64,000 bases of DNA from Cytobacillus firmus (GCF_023657595.1 NZ_CP098323.1:2318001-2382000), one strand, 5' to 3'; shown: positions 46,013 to 55,218, counted from the first letter of the stretch. Translations and numbers: made by a program. The notes: generated from the letters alone by a model not told the origin.

Positions 46013-46056
46013 AAAAAGCCCGGAAGATATCTGATGATCAGTATCTCCCAGGCTTT
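46013..46056 (-). terminator. attenuator of the guanidine-I riboswitch
   Basis: Stem GCCTGGGAGATA with TATCTTCCGGGC then TTTTTTC on the minus strand. Its 5' arm is the 3' end of the aptamer, so ligand binding would prevent it. Confidence 0.85.
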
Positions 46057-46137
46057 TATCCCTCCGTGGCATAGCCATAAAAGCTATGAGTTTTCTCTCG
46101 GACCAGGCCAGCATCTGCTGCGGAACCCTAGAAAACC
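46040..46137 (-). ncRNA. guanidine-I (ykkC) riboswitch
   Basis: On the minus strand: CTAGGGTTCCG, then CTGGTCCGAGAGAAAAC, then CCACGGAGGGATAAAAGCCTG. These are the conserved ykkC-I blocks in order. It should turn ykkCD on when guanidinium is bound. Confidence 0.95.
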
Positions 46138-46141
46138 TTTA

Positions 46142-46296
46142 TTATCGCAGTCTAACGGTCAGTAAGACCCCCGCTTCAAGACCCAGAGGAAACAAAGGAG
46201 GATAAGTGGGGGTCAAACTGTCCGTAAAGGCCCGATTGGTTCAACTAACAATCAGTGGGGGAAAGGAACCCCTCACTGATTGAAGTTTCACTTTAT
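46142..46296 (-). repeat. dispersed modular intergenic repeat, copy G (short form)
   Basis: About 155 bp, same short form as copy C: first hairpin, TTGAACCAATCGGGCC linker, last hairpin. It lies just upstream of the guanidine riboswitch. On the plus strand AAAGGAGGATAAGTG gives a ribosome site and GTG with a 25-codon frame. Confidence 0.9.
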
Positions 46297-46344
46297 TTGA
46301 TTTACAGGCATTATAACAAAATAACAAAACATTTTCCATCAATA

Positions 46345-46602
46345 TCAACACACATGATCAGCAAGGACATACTCTTGTTCCCAATTTCGGCAGTCTGCCA
46401 TTTCAGCAGAGCACGCGATATGACTGATGGATGGAGGATACGGACTTTTCCTAATATGCTCTTTTATGCTGTTAAAGGCTATTTCGTAGTCGAATTCCAG
46501 ACAGTGATCAAAATAATGATGAACAATTTCGTTTTTGATCCGGAAAGGAGGATACACTCTTTCAATAAGAACAAAAAGCTTCAGCATTTCTGTTTTGTTC
46601 AT
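46345..46602 (-). CDS. helicase loader/inhibitor-like protein (G39P type)
   Basis: An 85-residue protein with PPFRIKNEIVHHYFDHCLEF and EHIRKSPYPPSISHIA, the pattern of phage SPP1 G39P-type helicase loaders and inhibitors, which bind replicative helicase. There is no other phage gene nearby, so it is either a domesticated remnant or a chromosomal homolog. AAAGGAATGG precedes the ATG. The assignment rests on the motif alone. Confidence 0.6.
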   Translation of the reverse strand: MNKTEMLKLFVLIERVYPPFRIKNEIVHHYFDHCLEFDYEIAFNSIKEHIRKSPYPPSISHIACSAEMADCRNWEQEYVLADHVC

Positions 46603-46651
46603 ATAACCATTCCTTTAGATAATCTTAATTCAATTATTGCCTGTTTTCCTA

Positions 46652-46682
46652 AAACAAAACCCCTGCACATCGCAGAGGCTTC
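46652..46682 (-). terminator. terminator of exoA
   Basis: Stem CCTCTGC with GCAGGGG then TTTTGTTTT on the minus strand. Confidence 0.7.
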
Positions 46683-46685
46683 ATC

Positions 46686-47441
46686 CTATAGATCCATTTT
46701 AAGGGCTACCGGGCAATGGTCGCTTCCCATAATGTCGCAATGAATTTGTGAATCTATTATTTTTTCCTGAAGCTTTTCAGAAATTATAAAATAATCAATC
46801 CGCCAGCCGATATTCCTCTCCCTTACTTTTGCCATATAGGACCACCATGTATAGGCTCCCTCGGCTTCCGGGTATTTATAGCGGAAAGCATCAACAAACC
46901 CTGAACCAAGCAATCTGGTCATTCTGTCGCGTTCTTCATCGGTAAACCCGGAATTTCCGCGATTGGATTTTGCATTCTTTAAATCTATTTCATTATGGGC
47001 CACATTTAAGTCACCGCACATAATAACAGGCTTGATTCCATCCAGCTCAAGTAAATACTCCCTAATCCGCTCTTCCCATTCCAGACGATATGGAAGGCGG
47101 GCCAGGTCACGCTTCGAATTCGGTGTATAGACATTCACGAGATAAAAGTCTTCATACTCAAGCGTAAGAATCCTGCCCTCGGGTTCTGTTTCCTCTTCGC
47201 CCAACCCATAGCGAACAGAAATCGGCTCTTTTTTCGTGAAAACAGCTGTCCCGGAATACCCTTTTTTCAGAGCATAATTCCAATATTGGTGGTAGCCATC
47301 CAGGATGAGCTCAATCTGCCCCTCCTGTAATTTAGACTCCTGGATACAAAAGATGTCTGCATCCATCTCTTTGAAGTAATCGATGAAGCCTTTTTTCACA
47401 CAGGCCCTAATGCCATTCACATTCCATGATACGAGTTTCAT
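46686..47441 (-). CDS. exoA: exodeoxyribonuclease III / AP endonuclease
   Basis: Cuts DNA at abasic sites and removes 3' blocks in base excision repair. The 251 residues have the family start KLVSWNVNGIRACVKKGF, the catalytic Glu in CIQESKLQ, CGDLNVAHNEIDL, and the end SDHCPVALKM. AGGAGAT precedes the ATG. Monocistronic with its own terminator. Confidence 0.95.
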   Translation of the reverse strand: MKLVSWNVNGIRACVKKGFIDYFKEMDADIFCIQESKLQEGQIELILDGYHQYWNYALKKGYSGTAVFTKKEPISVRYGLGEEETEPEGRILTLEYEDFYLVNVYTPNSKRDLARLPYRLEWEERIREYLLELDGIKPVIMCGDLNVAHNEIDLKNAKSNRGNSGFTDEERDRMTRLLGSGFVDAFRYKYPEAEGAYTWWSYMAKVRERNIGWRIDYFIISEKLQEKIIDSQIHCDIMGSDHCPVALKMDL

Positions 47442-47574
47442 TGCAATTGTATCTCCTTACGAAAAAATCTGTATGAATACAACATTACCATGGCTTTTCA
47501 ATAATTGCATAGTAATAAACACTGAAACTTGAAAGACAATCGACAATACTGATTTTTTTAAAAAATGCACAAAA

Positions 47575-48234
47575 TTAATGGATATTTCTCATTACTGCTT
47601 CTTTTAGCTCCCTGGCTGATTTTTCCGGGGAATCTGCCTGGCTGATTGCCGTAATGACTGAAACACCGTCTGCTCCTGCATCCATTATGGGAGGTGTATT
47701 TTTAAAATTAATTCCCCCAATCCCTACCACAGGAATCTGAATATCAGCAGCTCTCAATTCCTTTAAAAAAGTAAGACCCTGAACGGCTTTAGCATCTTTT
47801 TTTGTGCTTGTTGGATAAATAGGGCCAATGCCCAGGTAATCTGCCCCCTGCCGGATCGCTGCTTCTGCTTCAAGCATATTATGCACGGAGACGCCAAGGA
47901 TTTTGCTGCCGATTTTCCTGCGGACCACATCTGCCGGCTCGTCCTCCTGGCCTATATGGACGCCATCTGCGTTGATACTAAGTGCCAATTCAATGTCATC
48001 ATTTACAATAAAGGGAATATTGCTCTCTTTGCAGATTGCCTGAAGGCTTTTTGCAAGAGATTCCTTCTCTTTGCCGTGCAGGCATCCTGCACCTTTTTCA
48101 CGGTATTGAAACAGGGATATGCCCCCATTAATCGCTGACCGAAGAATATCTTCAGGCTTATGGCGGCAATTTACGCTCCCCATTATGAAATAAACTTTAA
48201 GCCAATTTCGTATTTGCTTAGGATTAACTTCCAT
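47575..48234 (-). CDS. thiE: thiamine-phosphate synthase
   Basis: Joins HMP pyrophosphate and thiazole phosphate to thiamine phosphate. The 219 residues hold the TIM-barrel motifs LFQYREKG, PFIVNDDIELALSINADGVHIGQED, GIGPIYPTSTKKDA and VVGIGGI. AAAGGAGAG precedes the ATG, which lies within the end of thiD (11-bp overlap). Last gene of the TPP-controlled operon. Confidence 0.95.
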   Translation of the reverse strand: MEVNPKQIRNWLKVYFIMGSVNCRHKPEDILRSAINGGISLFQYREKGAGCLHGKEKESLAKSLQAICKESNIPFIVNDDIELALSINADGVHIGQEDEPADVVRRKIGSKILGVSVHNMLEAEAAIRQGADYLGIGPIYPTSTKKDAKAVQGLTFLKELRAADIQIPVVGIGGINFKNTPPIMDAGADGVSVITAISQADSPEKSARELKEAVMRNIH

Positions 48235-49045
48235 ATATGAAGCTCTCCTTTTTCTTCAAATTATAAGCCCAATGATTGGTTGGTCCATGACCGCTGCCAA
48301 TTCTTAAGTCATTTTCAATTGCTGCCTGAATAAATTGCTTTGCGCGATCAACAGCCTGTGGCACAGAAACACCGTCAGCGAGGCCGGCTGTGATTGCAGC
48401 AGAAAAAGTGCAGCCTGTCCCATGTGTGTTGGCTGTTTGGATTCTATTACTCTTGAATTCGGTAAAACCTTCACCGTCAAATAATAGATCGGCAGCCATT
48501 TTTCCCTCCTCATGACCGCCCTTAATGATGACATGTTTCGCACCAAGCCTATAGAGTTCTTTTGCTGCCTTCCGTTTATCTTCCATTGAACGAATAATAG
48601 TATCCGTTAAAACCTCTGCCTCGGGAATATTGGGTGTAATCACCATCGAGAGCGGAATCAGATGCTTTTTCATCGCTATAATGGCTTCAGTCTGAAGAAG
48701 GCTTGCTCCACCTTTTGCTATCATCACCGGATCAATGACGATATTGTTCCAGCCGTATTTCGCAATCTCCTTTGAAACCCTTTCGATAATCTCTGCACTG
48801 AAGAGCATACCTGTCTTGACTGCATCCGGCCTTAAATCCACTCCAATGGATTGCAATTGGGACGCAACAGCATCTGGGGTCATTGGATAAACTCCCTGCA
48901 CTCCCATGGTGTTTTGGGCTGTTACGGCAGTTAATGCTGACATGCCGAAAACGCCGAGTTCCTGAAAGGTTTTTAAATCGGCCTGAATACCCGCACCGCC
49001 GCCGCTATCTGATCCTGCTATGGTTAATGCTTTGTTCACCTTCAT
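48224..49045 (-). CDS. thiD: hydroxymethylpyrimidine (phosphate) kinase
   Basis: Phosphorylates HMP and HMP phosphate. The 273 residues show the start ALTIAGSDSGGGAGIQADLK, KTGML and the end NTHGTGCTFSAAITA with the catalytic Cys region. AGGAGGGG precedes the ATG. Third gene of the operon. Confidence 0.95.
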   Translation of the reverse strand: MKVNKALTIAGSDSGGGAGIQADLKTFQELGVFGMSALTAVTAQNTMGVQGVYPMTPDAVASQLQSIGVDLRPDAVKTGMLFSAEIIERVSKEIAKYGWNNIVIDPVMIAKGGASLLQTEAIIAMKKHLIPLSMVITPNIPEAEVLTDTIIRSMEDKRKAAKELYRLGAKHVIIKGGHEEGKMAADLLFDGEGFTEFKSNRIQTANTHGTGCTFSAAITAGLADGVSVPQAVDRAKQFIQAAIENDLRIGSGHGPTNHWAYNLKKKESFIYGS

Positions 49046-49047
49046 AT

Positions 49048-49863
49048 TTATTCCCCTCCTATCTGACTAAAAGAGCCGCGCAATTCAACATCTGCGGCTG
49101 AAATAGTATATAAGCTATTCAAGAACTCTATTTGGAAAGTGCCCGGGCCCCTGCCATCCGTTTTTTCTGCAGCGATTTCGGCGGCAGAGCCATACACGAC
49201 CAATGAAGCAGCTGCCGCTTTTACTGGATCCTTTTCAACAGCAGCGAAAGCTCCAATGACAGAAGTCAAAAGACATCCGGCACCTGTTACTTTCGTTAAC
49301 AGGGGATGGCCATTGTTGACCGAAAAAGTGGAATGTCCATCTGAAACGATGTCCTGTTTCCCTGTAATGACGGTGACTGAACCAAGTTTATTTGCTGCTG
49401 ACTTTGCAAGATCTGCAGTGCTTCCTTTCGCTTCCCCGGCATCGACGCCCTTAATATTCCATTGCTGTCCTGCTGCATTGGCAATTTCTGCAGCATTGCC
49501 TCTTATGATGCTAATATCTAATTTTTCCATTATTCTATTGGCTGTTTCTGTTCGATAAGCTGTCGCGCCGGCACCAACCGGGTCAAAGATTACCGGCACC
49601 CCATGCTGATTGGCTGACTTTCCTGCGATAAGCATACTTTTCACTTCTTTTTCAGTCAGTGTTCCCATGTTGAGAACCAGAGCCCCGGCGATTTTAGCCA
49701 TATCACCCGCCTCTTCATGCGCATAAGCCATTACAGGTGATGCACCAATTGCCAGCAGGCCATTGGCAGTAAAATTGGTTACTACCACATTGGTGATATT
49801 ATGTACCAGAGGGTTTGACTCTCTTACTTTATCTAATAGACTGCTAAGCTCCTGAATGTTCAT
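49048..49863 (-). CDS. thiM: hydroxyethylthiazole kinase
   Basis: Salvages 4-methyl-5-hydroxyethylthiazole by phosphorylation. The 271 residues contain [36 protein letters not shown], and [19 protein letters not shown] precedes the ATG. Being in an operon with thiD and thiE and lacking thiC/thiG, it marks a salvage rather than a de novo pathway here. Confidence 0.95.
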   Translation of the reverse strand: MNIQELSSLLDKVRESNPLVHNITNVVVTNFTANGLLAIGASPVMAYAHEEAGDMAKIAGALVLNMGTLTEKEVKSMLIAGKSANQHGVPVIFDPVGAGATAYRTETANRIMEKLDISIIRGNAAEIANAAGQQWNIKGVDAGEAKGSTADLAKSAANKLGSVTVITGKQDIVSDGHSTFSVNNGHPLLTKVTGAGCLLTSVIGAFAAVEKDPVKAAAASLVVYGSAAEIAAEKTDGRGPGTFQIEFLNSLYTISAADVELRGSFSQIGGE

Positions 49864-49876
49864 TTTAAATCCTCCT

Positions 49877-50638
49877 TTAATTCATAACTAGTCCGCCATC
49901 CACAACCAAATTCTGTCCTGTAACTGCCCTTGCCCAGGGAGAAGCGAAGAAGACTATCGCATCTGCCACTTCTGCAGGATCTGTGACTTTTCTTAGTGGA
50001 GTCGAGTTTTCGATAATTTCAAACACTTCCTTAGAGGTCGAAGCACTGGCGTCTGTCGTTTTTAACAAACCGCCTGATACCATATTTGCAGTAATTCCAT
50101 ATTGGCCCAGCTCATTCGCCATATTTCTGGTGAAGCCTAATAAAGCAGCTTTGCTGGTCGTATAGTCATGATAGGGTACAACTGGATGCTGGAATAGGTT
50201 GGTGCCGACCGAGATTATCCTGCCAAACTCCTGTTTTTTCATATCTTCAAGACCTGCCTGAACAGTGTTCAATGCTCCCAGAATCGCACCTTCCAGCTGA
50301 TTTTTGTAATCGTCCCATTTAATTGTTTCTGCATCTTTTTTTAAAACAGGGTCAAATTGAAAATTCACCAATGCATTATTGACTATGGTTGTAATGGGGG
50401 CTCCAAAGTGTTCCTTCGTTTTTTCATACATGGATTTCACTTGAACTCTGTCCCGAACATCAGCACGAATGGCAATGGCTGATTCGCCAATTTCCTTCTG
50501 CAGAGCATGGGCTTTTTCCTCGCTATGGAAATAGTTAATGACAATTCTCGCCCCTTCTCTTGCGAAAGCTTTAGCTGTTTCTTTGCCCAACCCTCTGCTG
50601 CTGCCTGTAATAATAACAATCTGATCGTTAAGATTCAT
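49877..50638 (-). CDS. SDR oxidoreductase, first gene of the TPP-controlled thi operon
   Basis: A 253-residue FabG-like short-chain dehydrogenase: cofactor loop [14 protein letters not shown] in place of NNAG, catalytic Tyr-x3-Lys in [10 protein letters not shown], and the C-terminal [27 protein letters not shown] precedes the ATG. It lies 13 bp before thiM and directly after a TPP riboswitch, so it is thiamine-controlled. It is not an enzyme of the known pathway; a role in handling a thiamine precursor or breakdown product is my inference. Confidence 0.9.
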   Translation of the reverse strand: MNLNDQIVIITGSSRGLGKETAKAFAREGARIVINYFHSEEKAHALQKEIGESAIAIRADVRDRVQVKSMYEKTKEHFGAPITTIVNNALVNFQFDPVLKKDAETIKWDDYKNQLEGAILGALNTVQAGLEDMKKQEFGRIISVGTNLFQHPVVPYHDYTTSKAALLGFTRNMANELGQYGITANMVSGGLLKTTDASASTSKEVFEIIENSTPLRKVTDPAEVADAIVFFASPWARAVTGQNLVVDGGLVMN

Positions 50639-50685
50639 AGAAAATCCTCCTTATTGATAGCCAATACATTTGTTTTGAGAACAAA

Positions 50686-50714
50686 ATAAAAACCAGATCC
50701 GAAATTGGACCTGG
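50686..50714 (-). terminator. attenuator of the thi-operon TPP riboswitch
   Basis: Stem CCAGGTCC with GGATCTGG then TTTTTATTTT on the minus strand, between aptamer and the SDR gene. Confidence 0.85.
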
Positions 50715-50751
50715 CTGAATAATCTAAGAGAAAGAACGTCGTTCCCCGCAA

Positions 50752-50848
50752 TTACTACTTTCCTACGCTGGTATAATCCAGATCAGGTCCGAAGGGTAAA
50801 AAACAGTCCGGTTTCTTTCTCAGCCCGCGAGCATCGGGCACCCCTAGC
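50752..50848 (-). ncRNA. TPP riboswitch of the thi salvage operon
   Basis: On the minus strand: CTAGGGGTGCCC, GGGCTGAGA, ACCCTTCGGACCTGATCTGG and CAGCGTAGGAAAGT. These are the THI-box parts in order. Two TPP riboswitches thus serve uptake (thiT) and salvage in this window. Confidence 0.95.
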
Positions 50849-50971
50849 AGTAAAACTATTAAGTTGGCTGTTTTCATCTTAGCTTGAAAAGGTAAATCTG
50901 TAAAGTCTTGCAATTCTGCCTGTTCCTCTTTAAGGTGTAATTAGAAATACATAACTTGGAGGAATAATAGA

Positions 50972-51424
50972 ATGGCTGAACACCAATTCCATTTAAAAGC
51001 ACATTGGCCAGGACTTCGGAATAATGTGGGTGAAATTGAAACAGGCGGGCTGAGAACAAAGGTATCTATCCCTCCGGAAATGGACGGTCCTGGAATCGGA
51101 ACCAATCCGGATGAAATGCTGCTGGGGGCAGCGGCAACTTGTTATATTATTACCCTGGCAGCCATGATGGAACGCAGCCGGCTCGAGAAAGATGACCTGA
51201 CGATGGAATCAGTCGGTGTTGTGGATGTGACCAAAGGTGTGATTACCTACAGGAAAATCATTCATCGCCCGGTTATCGTGCTGAAGGCAGATGCCGATGA
51301 AAAGGACCATGCACTTGCGCGAAAGCTGGCGCAAAAAGCCGAAGCATCCTGCATGATCTCAAGGGCAATTAAAGGGAATGTGGAAGTCGAGTTGCAGGAA
51401 ACCGTACTTAGATCAAAGATGTAA
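50972..51424 (+). CDS. OsmC-family (SACOL1771-type) peroxidase-like protein
   Basis: A 150-residue protein with the two cysteines of OsmC/Ohr proteins (GAAATCYIITLAAMM and AEASCMISRAI), which reduce hydroperoxides in the cytosol. The first part (FHLKAHWPGLRNNVGEIETG) fits the SACOL1771 subgroup. GGAGGAATAATAG precedes the ATG. Monocistronic. Confidence 0.88.
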   Translation: MAEHQFHLKAHWPGLRNNVGEIETGGLRTKVSIPPEMDGPGIGTNPDEMLLGAAATCYIITLAAMMERSRLEKDDLTMESVGVVDVTKGVITYRKIIHRPVIVLKADADEKDHALARKLAQKAEASCMISRAIKGNVEVELQETVLRSKM

Positions 51425-51427
51425 ATC

Positions 51428-51455
51428 AAAAAACCGGCTTAATAGCCGGTTTTCG
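51428..51455. terminator. bidirectional terminator
   Basis: Stem AAAAACCGGCT with AGCCGGTTTT between converging genes. Confidence 0.8.
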
Positions 51456-51459
51456 TTCA

Positions 51460-52209
51460 CTAAAATGCCCATTTTCTGATTGCCTGTGCAACACCGGCTT
51501 CATCATTGGTTCCCGTCACAGCATCGGCTGTTTCTTTCACGATTTCCTGGGCATTTCCCATCGCTACTCCCCAGCCTGATTCCTCAATCATGGCAATATC
51601 GTTCAAGCTGTCTCCCATGGCCATTACATTTTCCATCGAAATGCCAAGAAGCTCTGTTACCTTCTGGATCCCTTTGGCTTTATTGATGCCAAGAGCATTG
51701 ACTTCAATATTGGTTAAGCTTGAGTTAGTAATTTCCAGATCGCCTTTTGACTGCAGCTCCTTATGGATCAGTTCCCTGACTGCGTCATCTGAAATATCAA
51801 ATCCAAACTTAAGCCACTCATGGTCATGAATATTTTCCGGCATTTCGTTGTTCCATACCCGTTCGCAGCTGGTGGCCCAAAAATTGGTCTTATGTGACTG
51901 TGACAAGTTCCACATCCATTCCATAACTTTGGAATCAACGGGAGCTCTTGAAATGGATTCTCCATCTGGGCCAAATATTTCACTGCCATTAACCGTAATT
52001 AAATAGGAGTTTAATTCCAGGGAATCGGCATGATCGCCTGCTGTAAGCCTTGATCTTCCGGTGCTCAAAATGACTTCGATTCCTTTCTCCTTTGCCTCTT
52101 TTATGGCTGCACGGTTCTCTTCAGGAATTTCCCCTCTGGAATTTAATAAAGTTCCATCCATATCGAGAGCGATTAATTTGATCTGCGGTGGAATTGTTGA
52201 TTTTGTCAT
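51460..52209 (-). CDS. HAD-superfamily Cof-type phosphatase
   Basis: A 249-residue HAD hydrolase of the Cof subfamily: motif I IALDMDGTLLNS, motif II VILSTGR, then the cap domain, and GDSLNDIAMIEESGWGVAMGNA near the end. These proteins dephosphorylate sugar phosphates or flavin and pyridoxal compounds. The ATG at 52209 was chosen; a TTG 27 bases upstream is possible since GGGAGAGG is close to the ATG. Confidence 0.88.
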   Translation of the reverse strand: MTKSTIPPQIKLIALDMDGTLLNSRGEIPEENRAAIKEAKEKGIEVILSTGRSRLTAGDHADSLELNSYLITVNGSEIFGPDGESISRAPVDSKVMEWMWNLSQSHKTNFWATSCERVWNNEMPENIHDHEWLKFGFDISDDAVRELIHKELQSKGDLEITNSSLTNIEVNALGINKAKGIQKVTELLGISMENVMAMGDSLNDIAMIEESGWGVAMGNAQEIVKETADAVTGTNDEAGVAQAIRKWAF

Positions 52210-52351
52210 GATCCTCTCCCTTTCTTCTTTTAACACAATAAAGCCATTATATAGTTAGCCCGGCTATCCTTCAAAGACGGTGCTTTTCAGGTGAATATTT
52301 TATTGGGAAATGGAAATACCTGTATGTATTAAATATTAAAGGTGATGTCCT

Positions 52352-52867
52352 ATGTATCTGATACTTGTTATTGTTGTATGGATTTTGTTTGCTTACCGCT
52401 TTATTGATTGGTCACAATGGAAAAAACAATACCCGACTGTGCTGTACTTTATTGCGATTAACCTTACCTATAACATGCTCTATTTTAATCATACTCTCTG
52501 GACTTTTAGAGGCATTACGGCCGAATGGCTTAATCATAGCATTATTAACTTAGCTTTCACTTATTTTATAACTCCCATGGCTCTAATCATATATCTGCAG
52601 CGTTATCCTGTGAATAAAAACCATGGATACATTTACTCTGCGGTTTGGATTGGCTTTTTTACCATCATTCAGTCTCTGTTTGCACATAAAGGGATGTTTG
52701 TGTACGATAACGGCTGGAACGGCTGGCATAATATTTGGCTGAATATCGCTTTGTTTGCTGTATTAAGAGTCCACTATAGAAAACCGGCAATGGCCATGCT
52801 CATTTCTCTGCCTGCTGTGGTGATTTTCTACTTATTATTTCCGTTTCCATTGGAAAGCCTAAAATAA
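52352..52867 (+). CDS. multi-pass membrane protein (CBO0543-like)
   Basis: A 171-residue protein with five or six predicted helices. It resembles the CBO0543 family of Firmicutes membrane proteins in size and in conserved aromatic positions (FVYDNGWNGWHNIW). Function unknown. AAAGGTGATG precedes the ATG. A 34-residue single-helix gene follows. Confidence 0.65.
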   Translation: MYLILVIVVWILFAYRFIDWSQWKKQYPTVLYFIAINLTYNMLYFNHTLWTFRGITAEWLNHSIINLAFTYFITPMALIIYLQRYPVNKNHGYIYSAVWIGFFTIIQSLFAHKGMFVYDNGWNGWHNIWLNIALFAVLRVHYRKPAMAMLISLPAVVIFYLLFPFPLESLK

Positions 52868-52894
52868 ATGCATACATGAAGTGAGGTGTACTGA

Positions 52895-52999
52895 TTGATC
52901 ATTCAAAACGATTTGTCTGTGTTCTTATTTTTGCTCCTTCTGTTCTTAACCTATGCATTGATGTGGTTTTATTTAATCAGGAAAAAAGTGAATAAATAA
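52895..52999 (+). CDS. single-helix membrane microprotein, 34 aa
   Basis: TTG start behind GTGAGGTG. The peptide has one hydrophobic helix (VFLFLLLLFLTYALMWFYLI) and a basic end (RKKVNK), so it is probably a membrane microprotein with the tail inside. It follows the six-helix gene by 27 bp and ends just before a terminator, which supports one transcript. Confidence 0.5.
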   Translation: MIIQNDLSVFLFLLLLFLTYALMWFYLIRKKVNK

Positions 53000-53005
53000 T
53001 TCAGG

Positions 53006-53035
53006 CGCAGACCAAATGGTTTGCGCTTTTTTGTA
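53006..53035 (+). terminator. intrinsic terminator
   Basis: Stem GCGCAGACC with GGTTTGCGC then TTTTTT. Confidence 0.85.
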
Positions 53036-53100
53036 TAATCTTAATAAATGCCAAAAAAATGAAGCGATTGACTTGTATCTGTCGTCTAACTGTCAGTCAA

Positions 53101-53490
53101 ATAAAGTGAAACTTCAATCAGTGGGGGTTTTCCTTATCCCCCACTGATTGTTAGTCGCGTTCTAGTGTCGCTAAGATCTCCGCTAGCGCTTCGATCAATC
53201 GACACTACGAACCCGATTGGTTCAACTAAGCCTCTGCCTGCGCGTCGGCAAGTTTCACTGTATCTCACCAATCGGGCCTTTACATTATAAAGCGAGGCGA
53301 CTTGCCTTGGGGTGACAAGCATAAGACGAGCAGATGGTGGGGAGTGCTTTTCTTCCCATCAGCTGATTGGCTTATGACCTCGAGCCCCTAGGAGCCGCAG
53401 CTAGATTGGGCAGTTTGACCCCCACTTATCCTCCTTTGATTCCTCTGAGTCTTGAAGTGGGGGTCTTACTGCCCGTTAGACTGCGATAAA
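53101..53490 (+). repeat. dispersed modular intergenic repeat, copy H (long form)
   Basis: The full 390-bp form, nearly identical to copy E over its whole length. Just before it (53081-53099) lies GTCGTCTAACTGTCAGTC, which resembles the opposite end of the family (GCAGTCTAACGGGCAGT) in inverted orientation and may be a relic of another copy. It ends 47 bp before the ECF sigma factor start. Confidence 0.92.
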
Positions 53491-53537
53491 AGGCAGCCAA
53501 AATCGGCAGCCTGGCATTTAAGCAAGGAGGCAGACAT

Positions 53538-54104
53538 GTGAGCATTGATGAGTATATAAAACGGTCAATCGATGATAAAGCGGACCGTGCTCTCGTTCTT
53601 GAAATGATCATGGATGAGTATGGAACCGTTCTGAAAAGATTAATATACAGCTATGTAAAGGACTGGAATACTGCCAGCGATTTAACACAGGACACCTTTA
53701 TTACTGTGTATGAAAAATTGGAAAATTTTCAGCAAAGATCTTCTTTTAAAACATGGATATTCACAATCGCTATTAATAAAAGCAAGGACTACCTTAAAAG
53801 CTGGCATTATCGCAATTTGATCATGAATGAAAAGATTTTTCTTCTAAAAAAGGATAGAGGAAAAGATCCTGAAGCAGCATTTCTGGAACAGGATGAACAT
53901 CATGAATTGCTGAAAACGATAGAATCACTGACAGTTAAATACCGCGAAGTTTTTTTGCTCCATTATTATCAGGATTTTGGTCTTGCTGAAATAAGTGAAG
54001 CTCTTAATATCCCCATTTCAACCGTCAAAACACGCTTGTACAGAGGACAGGAAAAAGTCAGGAGAATTTTATCCGCTTCAGAAAGAGGTGAACAGCATGG
54101 GTGA
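53538..54104 (+). CDS. ECF-type RNA polymerase sigma factor
   Basis: A 188-residue sigma-70 relative with region 2 (MDEYGTVLKRLIYSYVKDWNTASDLTQDTFITVYEKL) and region 4 (ESLTVKYREVFLLHYYQDFGLAEISEALNIPISTVKTRLYRGQEKVRR). It directs a stress regulon at the cell surface; size is like Bacillus SigV/SigX. GTG start behind AAGGAGGC. The stop overlaps the anti-sigma start. Its own promoter must lie in or near repeat copy H. Confidence 0.92.
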   Translation: MSIDEYIKRSIDDKADRALVLEMIMDEYGTVLKRLIYSYVKDWNTASDLTQDTFITVYEKLENFQQRSSFKTWIFTIAINKSKDYLKSWHYRNLIMNEKIFLLKKDRGKDPEAAFLEQDEHHELLKTIESLTVKYREVFLLHYYQDFGLAEISEALNIPISTVKTRLYRGQEKVRRILSASERGEQHG

Positions 54105-55176
54105 TCTGAATCATGAAGTTAAGAAAGCAGTGAATGGTGCATGGACGAAGGAATCTGTTTTCACAGAGCAGGAAAAACAGATAGTCAGAAACCGGATCGG
54201 CTCTTCTGCTGATAAGGGACGGAAAAAAGACTATGTTCCAAAGCTTCTTTCTGCGGCTGCCGCTGTCGGGTTTGTCCTTTTGATTGGCGGGATTGCTGGA
54301 GTTCAGACAGAGGTCTTTCCAGAGCAAAATGGACAGGAGACCGCCGTAGCAGATAGAAGTTTTTATCCTGGTCTTGCAGAGGGTGCTATGCTGAACAACT
54401 GGAAATTGAGTAATTTTGAGAAGGATTCACATGGCAGCTTATCCGCAGTTTTTACAGGCAAAGCAGAAATCACAGGCACTCTGGATTTTAAGAATGACAT
54501 TGTATACTTTCTGCCTGATCATAATTCCTTAAAGCTGCTGCCGCTCATTGATGGCAAAAACGTAAAAATAGCCTTTAATGAGGCCGACCAGGAGAAGCTG
54601 AAAAAGGTGTTTGGCGTCAAAATGCCAATTAAAGAGGAAAATGTTTCTTTAATTATCAGCGGATATCGTGCTGCAGAAGGCACTGTCCATCAGGCTGACG
54701 CTGTTGAGGTGATTATGCCACAGGAACTGCAACTGGGGCCTCTGCCATTCCAGCTTTTGCTGAACAATGATAAGAAGCTGGTCCTTCCAGAGCCATTAAA
54801 CCATGTGTACAAAGAATTTTCTTTAAGAGGGACAGATGAGACCCTAAAGGGTTTAAGGCCGTCAGAAGTATTCCAGCTGTACCTGTTTGCAGAGGAAATT
54901 GAGGATTTTTATACTCAATATGCCTTGTTTAACCATGAACCGGGTATCGAAAAACCGTTTCCAACTCTGAATGATTACCTCAATGCGATAAGAGAGTCAG
55001 CATCTATACCAGAAGAACAGACATTATTGCATCGAGTGAAGAACGCCAGCCTGGAAGAAGTCACTCTCGATGACTCCTCAGCGTATATTTCCATATCCGA
55101 AGAGGCTGGGCTGGGCTTTGGCCTGAGCAAAAACAGCGAAGGAATATGGAAGGTAAACTGGATGCCAATCCAGTAA
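54097..55176 (+). CDS. putative membrane-bound anti-sigma factor
   Basis: A 359-residue protein with a short cytosolic part (about 1-46), one membrane helix (about 48-67) and a large external domain. That layout and its eight-base overlap with the sigma gene mark it as the cognate anti-sigma factor. The external domain resembles DUF4179-like anti-sigma relatives only weakly. AAAGAGGTG precedes the ATG at 54097. Confidence 0.8.
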   Translation: MGDLNHEVKKAVNGAWTKESVFTEQEKQIVRNRIGSSADKGRKKDYVPKLLSAAAAVGFVLLIGGIAGVQTEVFPEQNGQETAVADRSFYPGLAEGAMLNNWKLSNFEKDSHGSLSAVFTGKAEITGTLDFKNDIVYFLPDHNSLKLLPLIDGKNVKIAFNEADQEKLKKVFGVKMPIKEENVSLIISGYRAAEGTVHQADAVEVIMPQELQLGPLPFQLLLNNDKKLVLPEPLNHVYKEFSLRGTDETLKGLRPSEVFQLYLFAEEIEDFYTQYALFNHEPGIEKPFPTLNDYLNAIRESASIPEEQTLLHRVKNASLEEVTLDDSSAYISISEEAGLGFGLSKNSEGIWKVNWMPIQ

Positions 55177-55218
55177 ATGGGCTGAGCTTGTACCTTTAAT
55201 GGTGCAGGCTCTTTACTT

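Noticed and set aside
52061..52258. Plus-strand frame opposite the Cof-type phosphatase start
   Set aside because: A shadow of the phosphatase frame; no ribosome site or family match.
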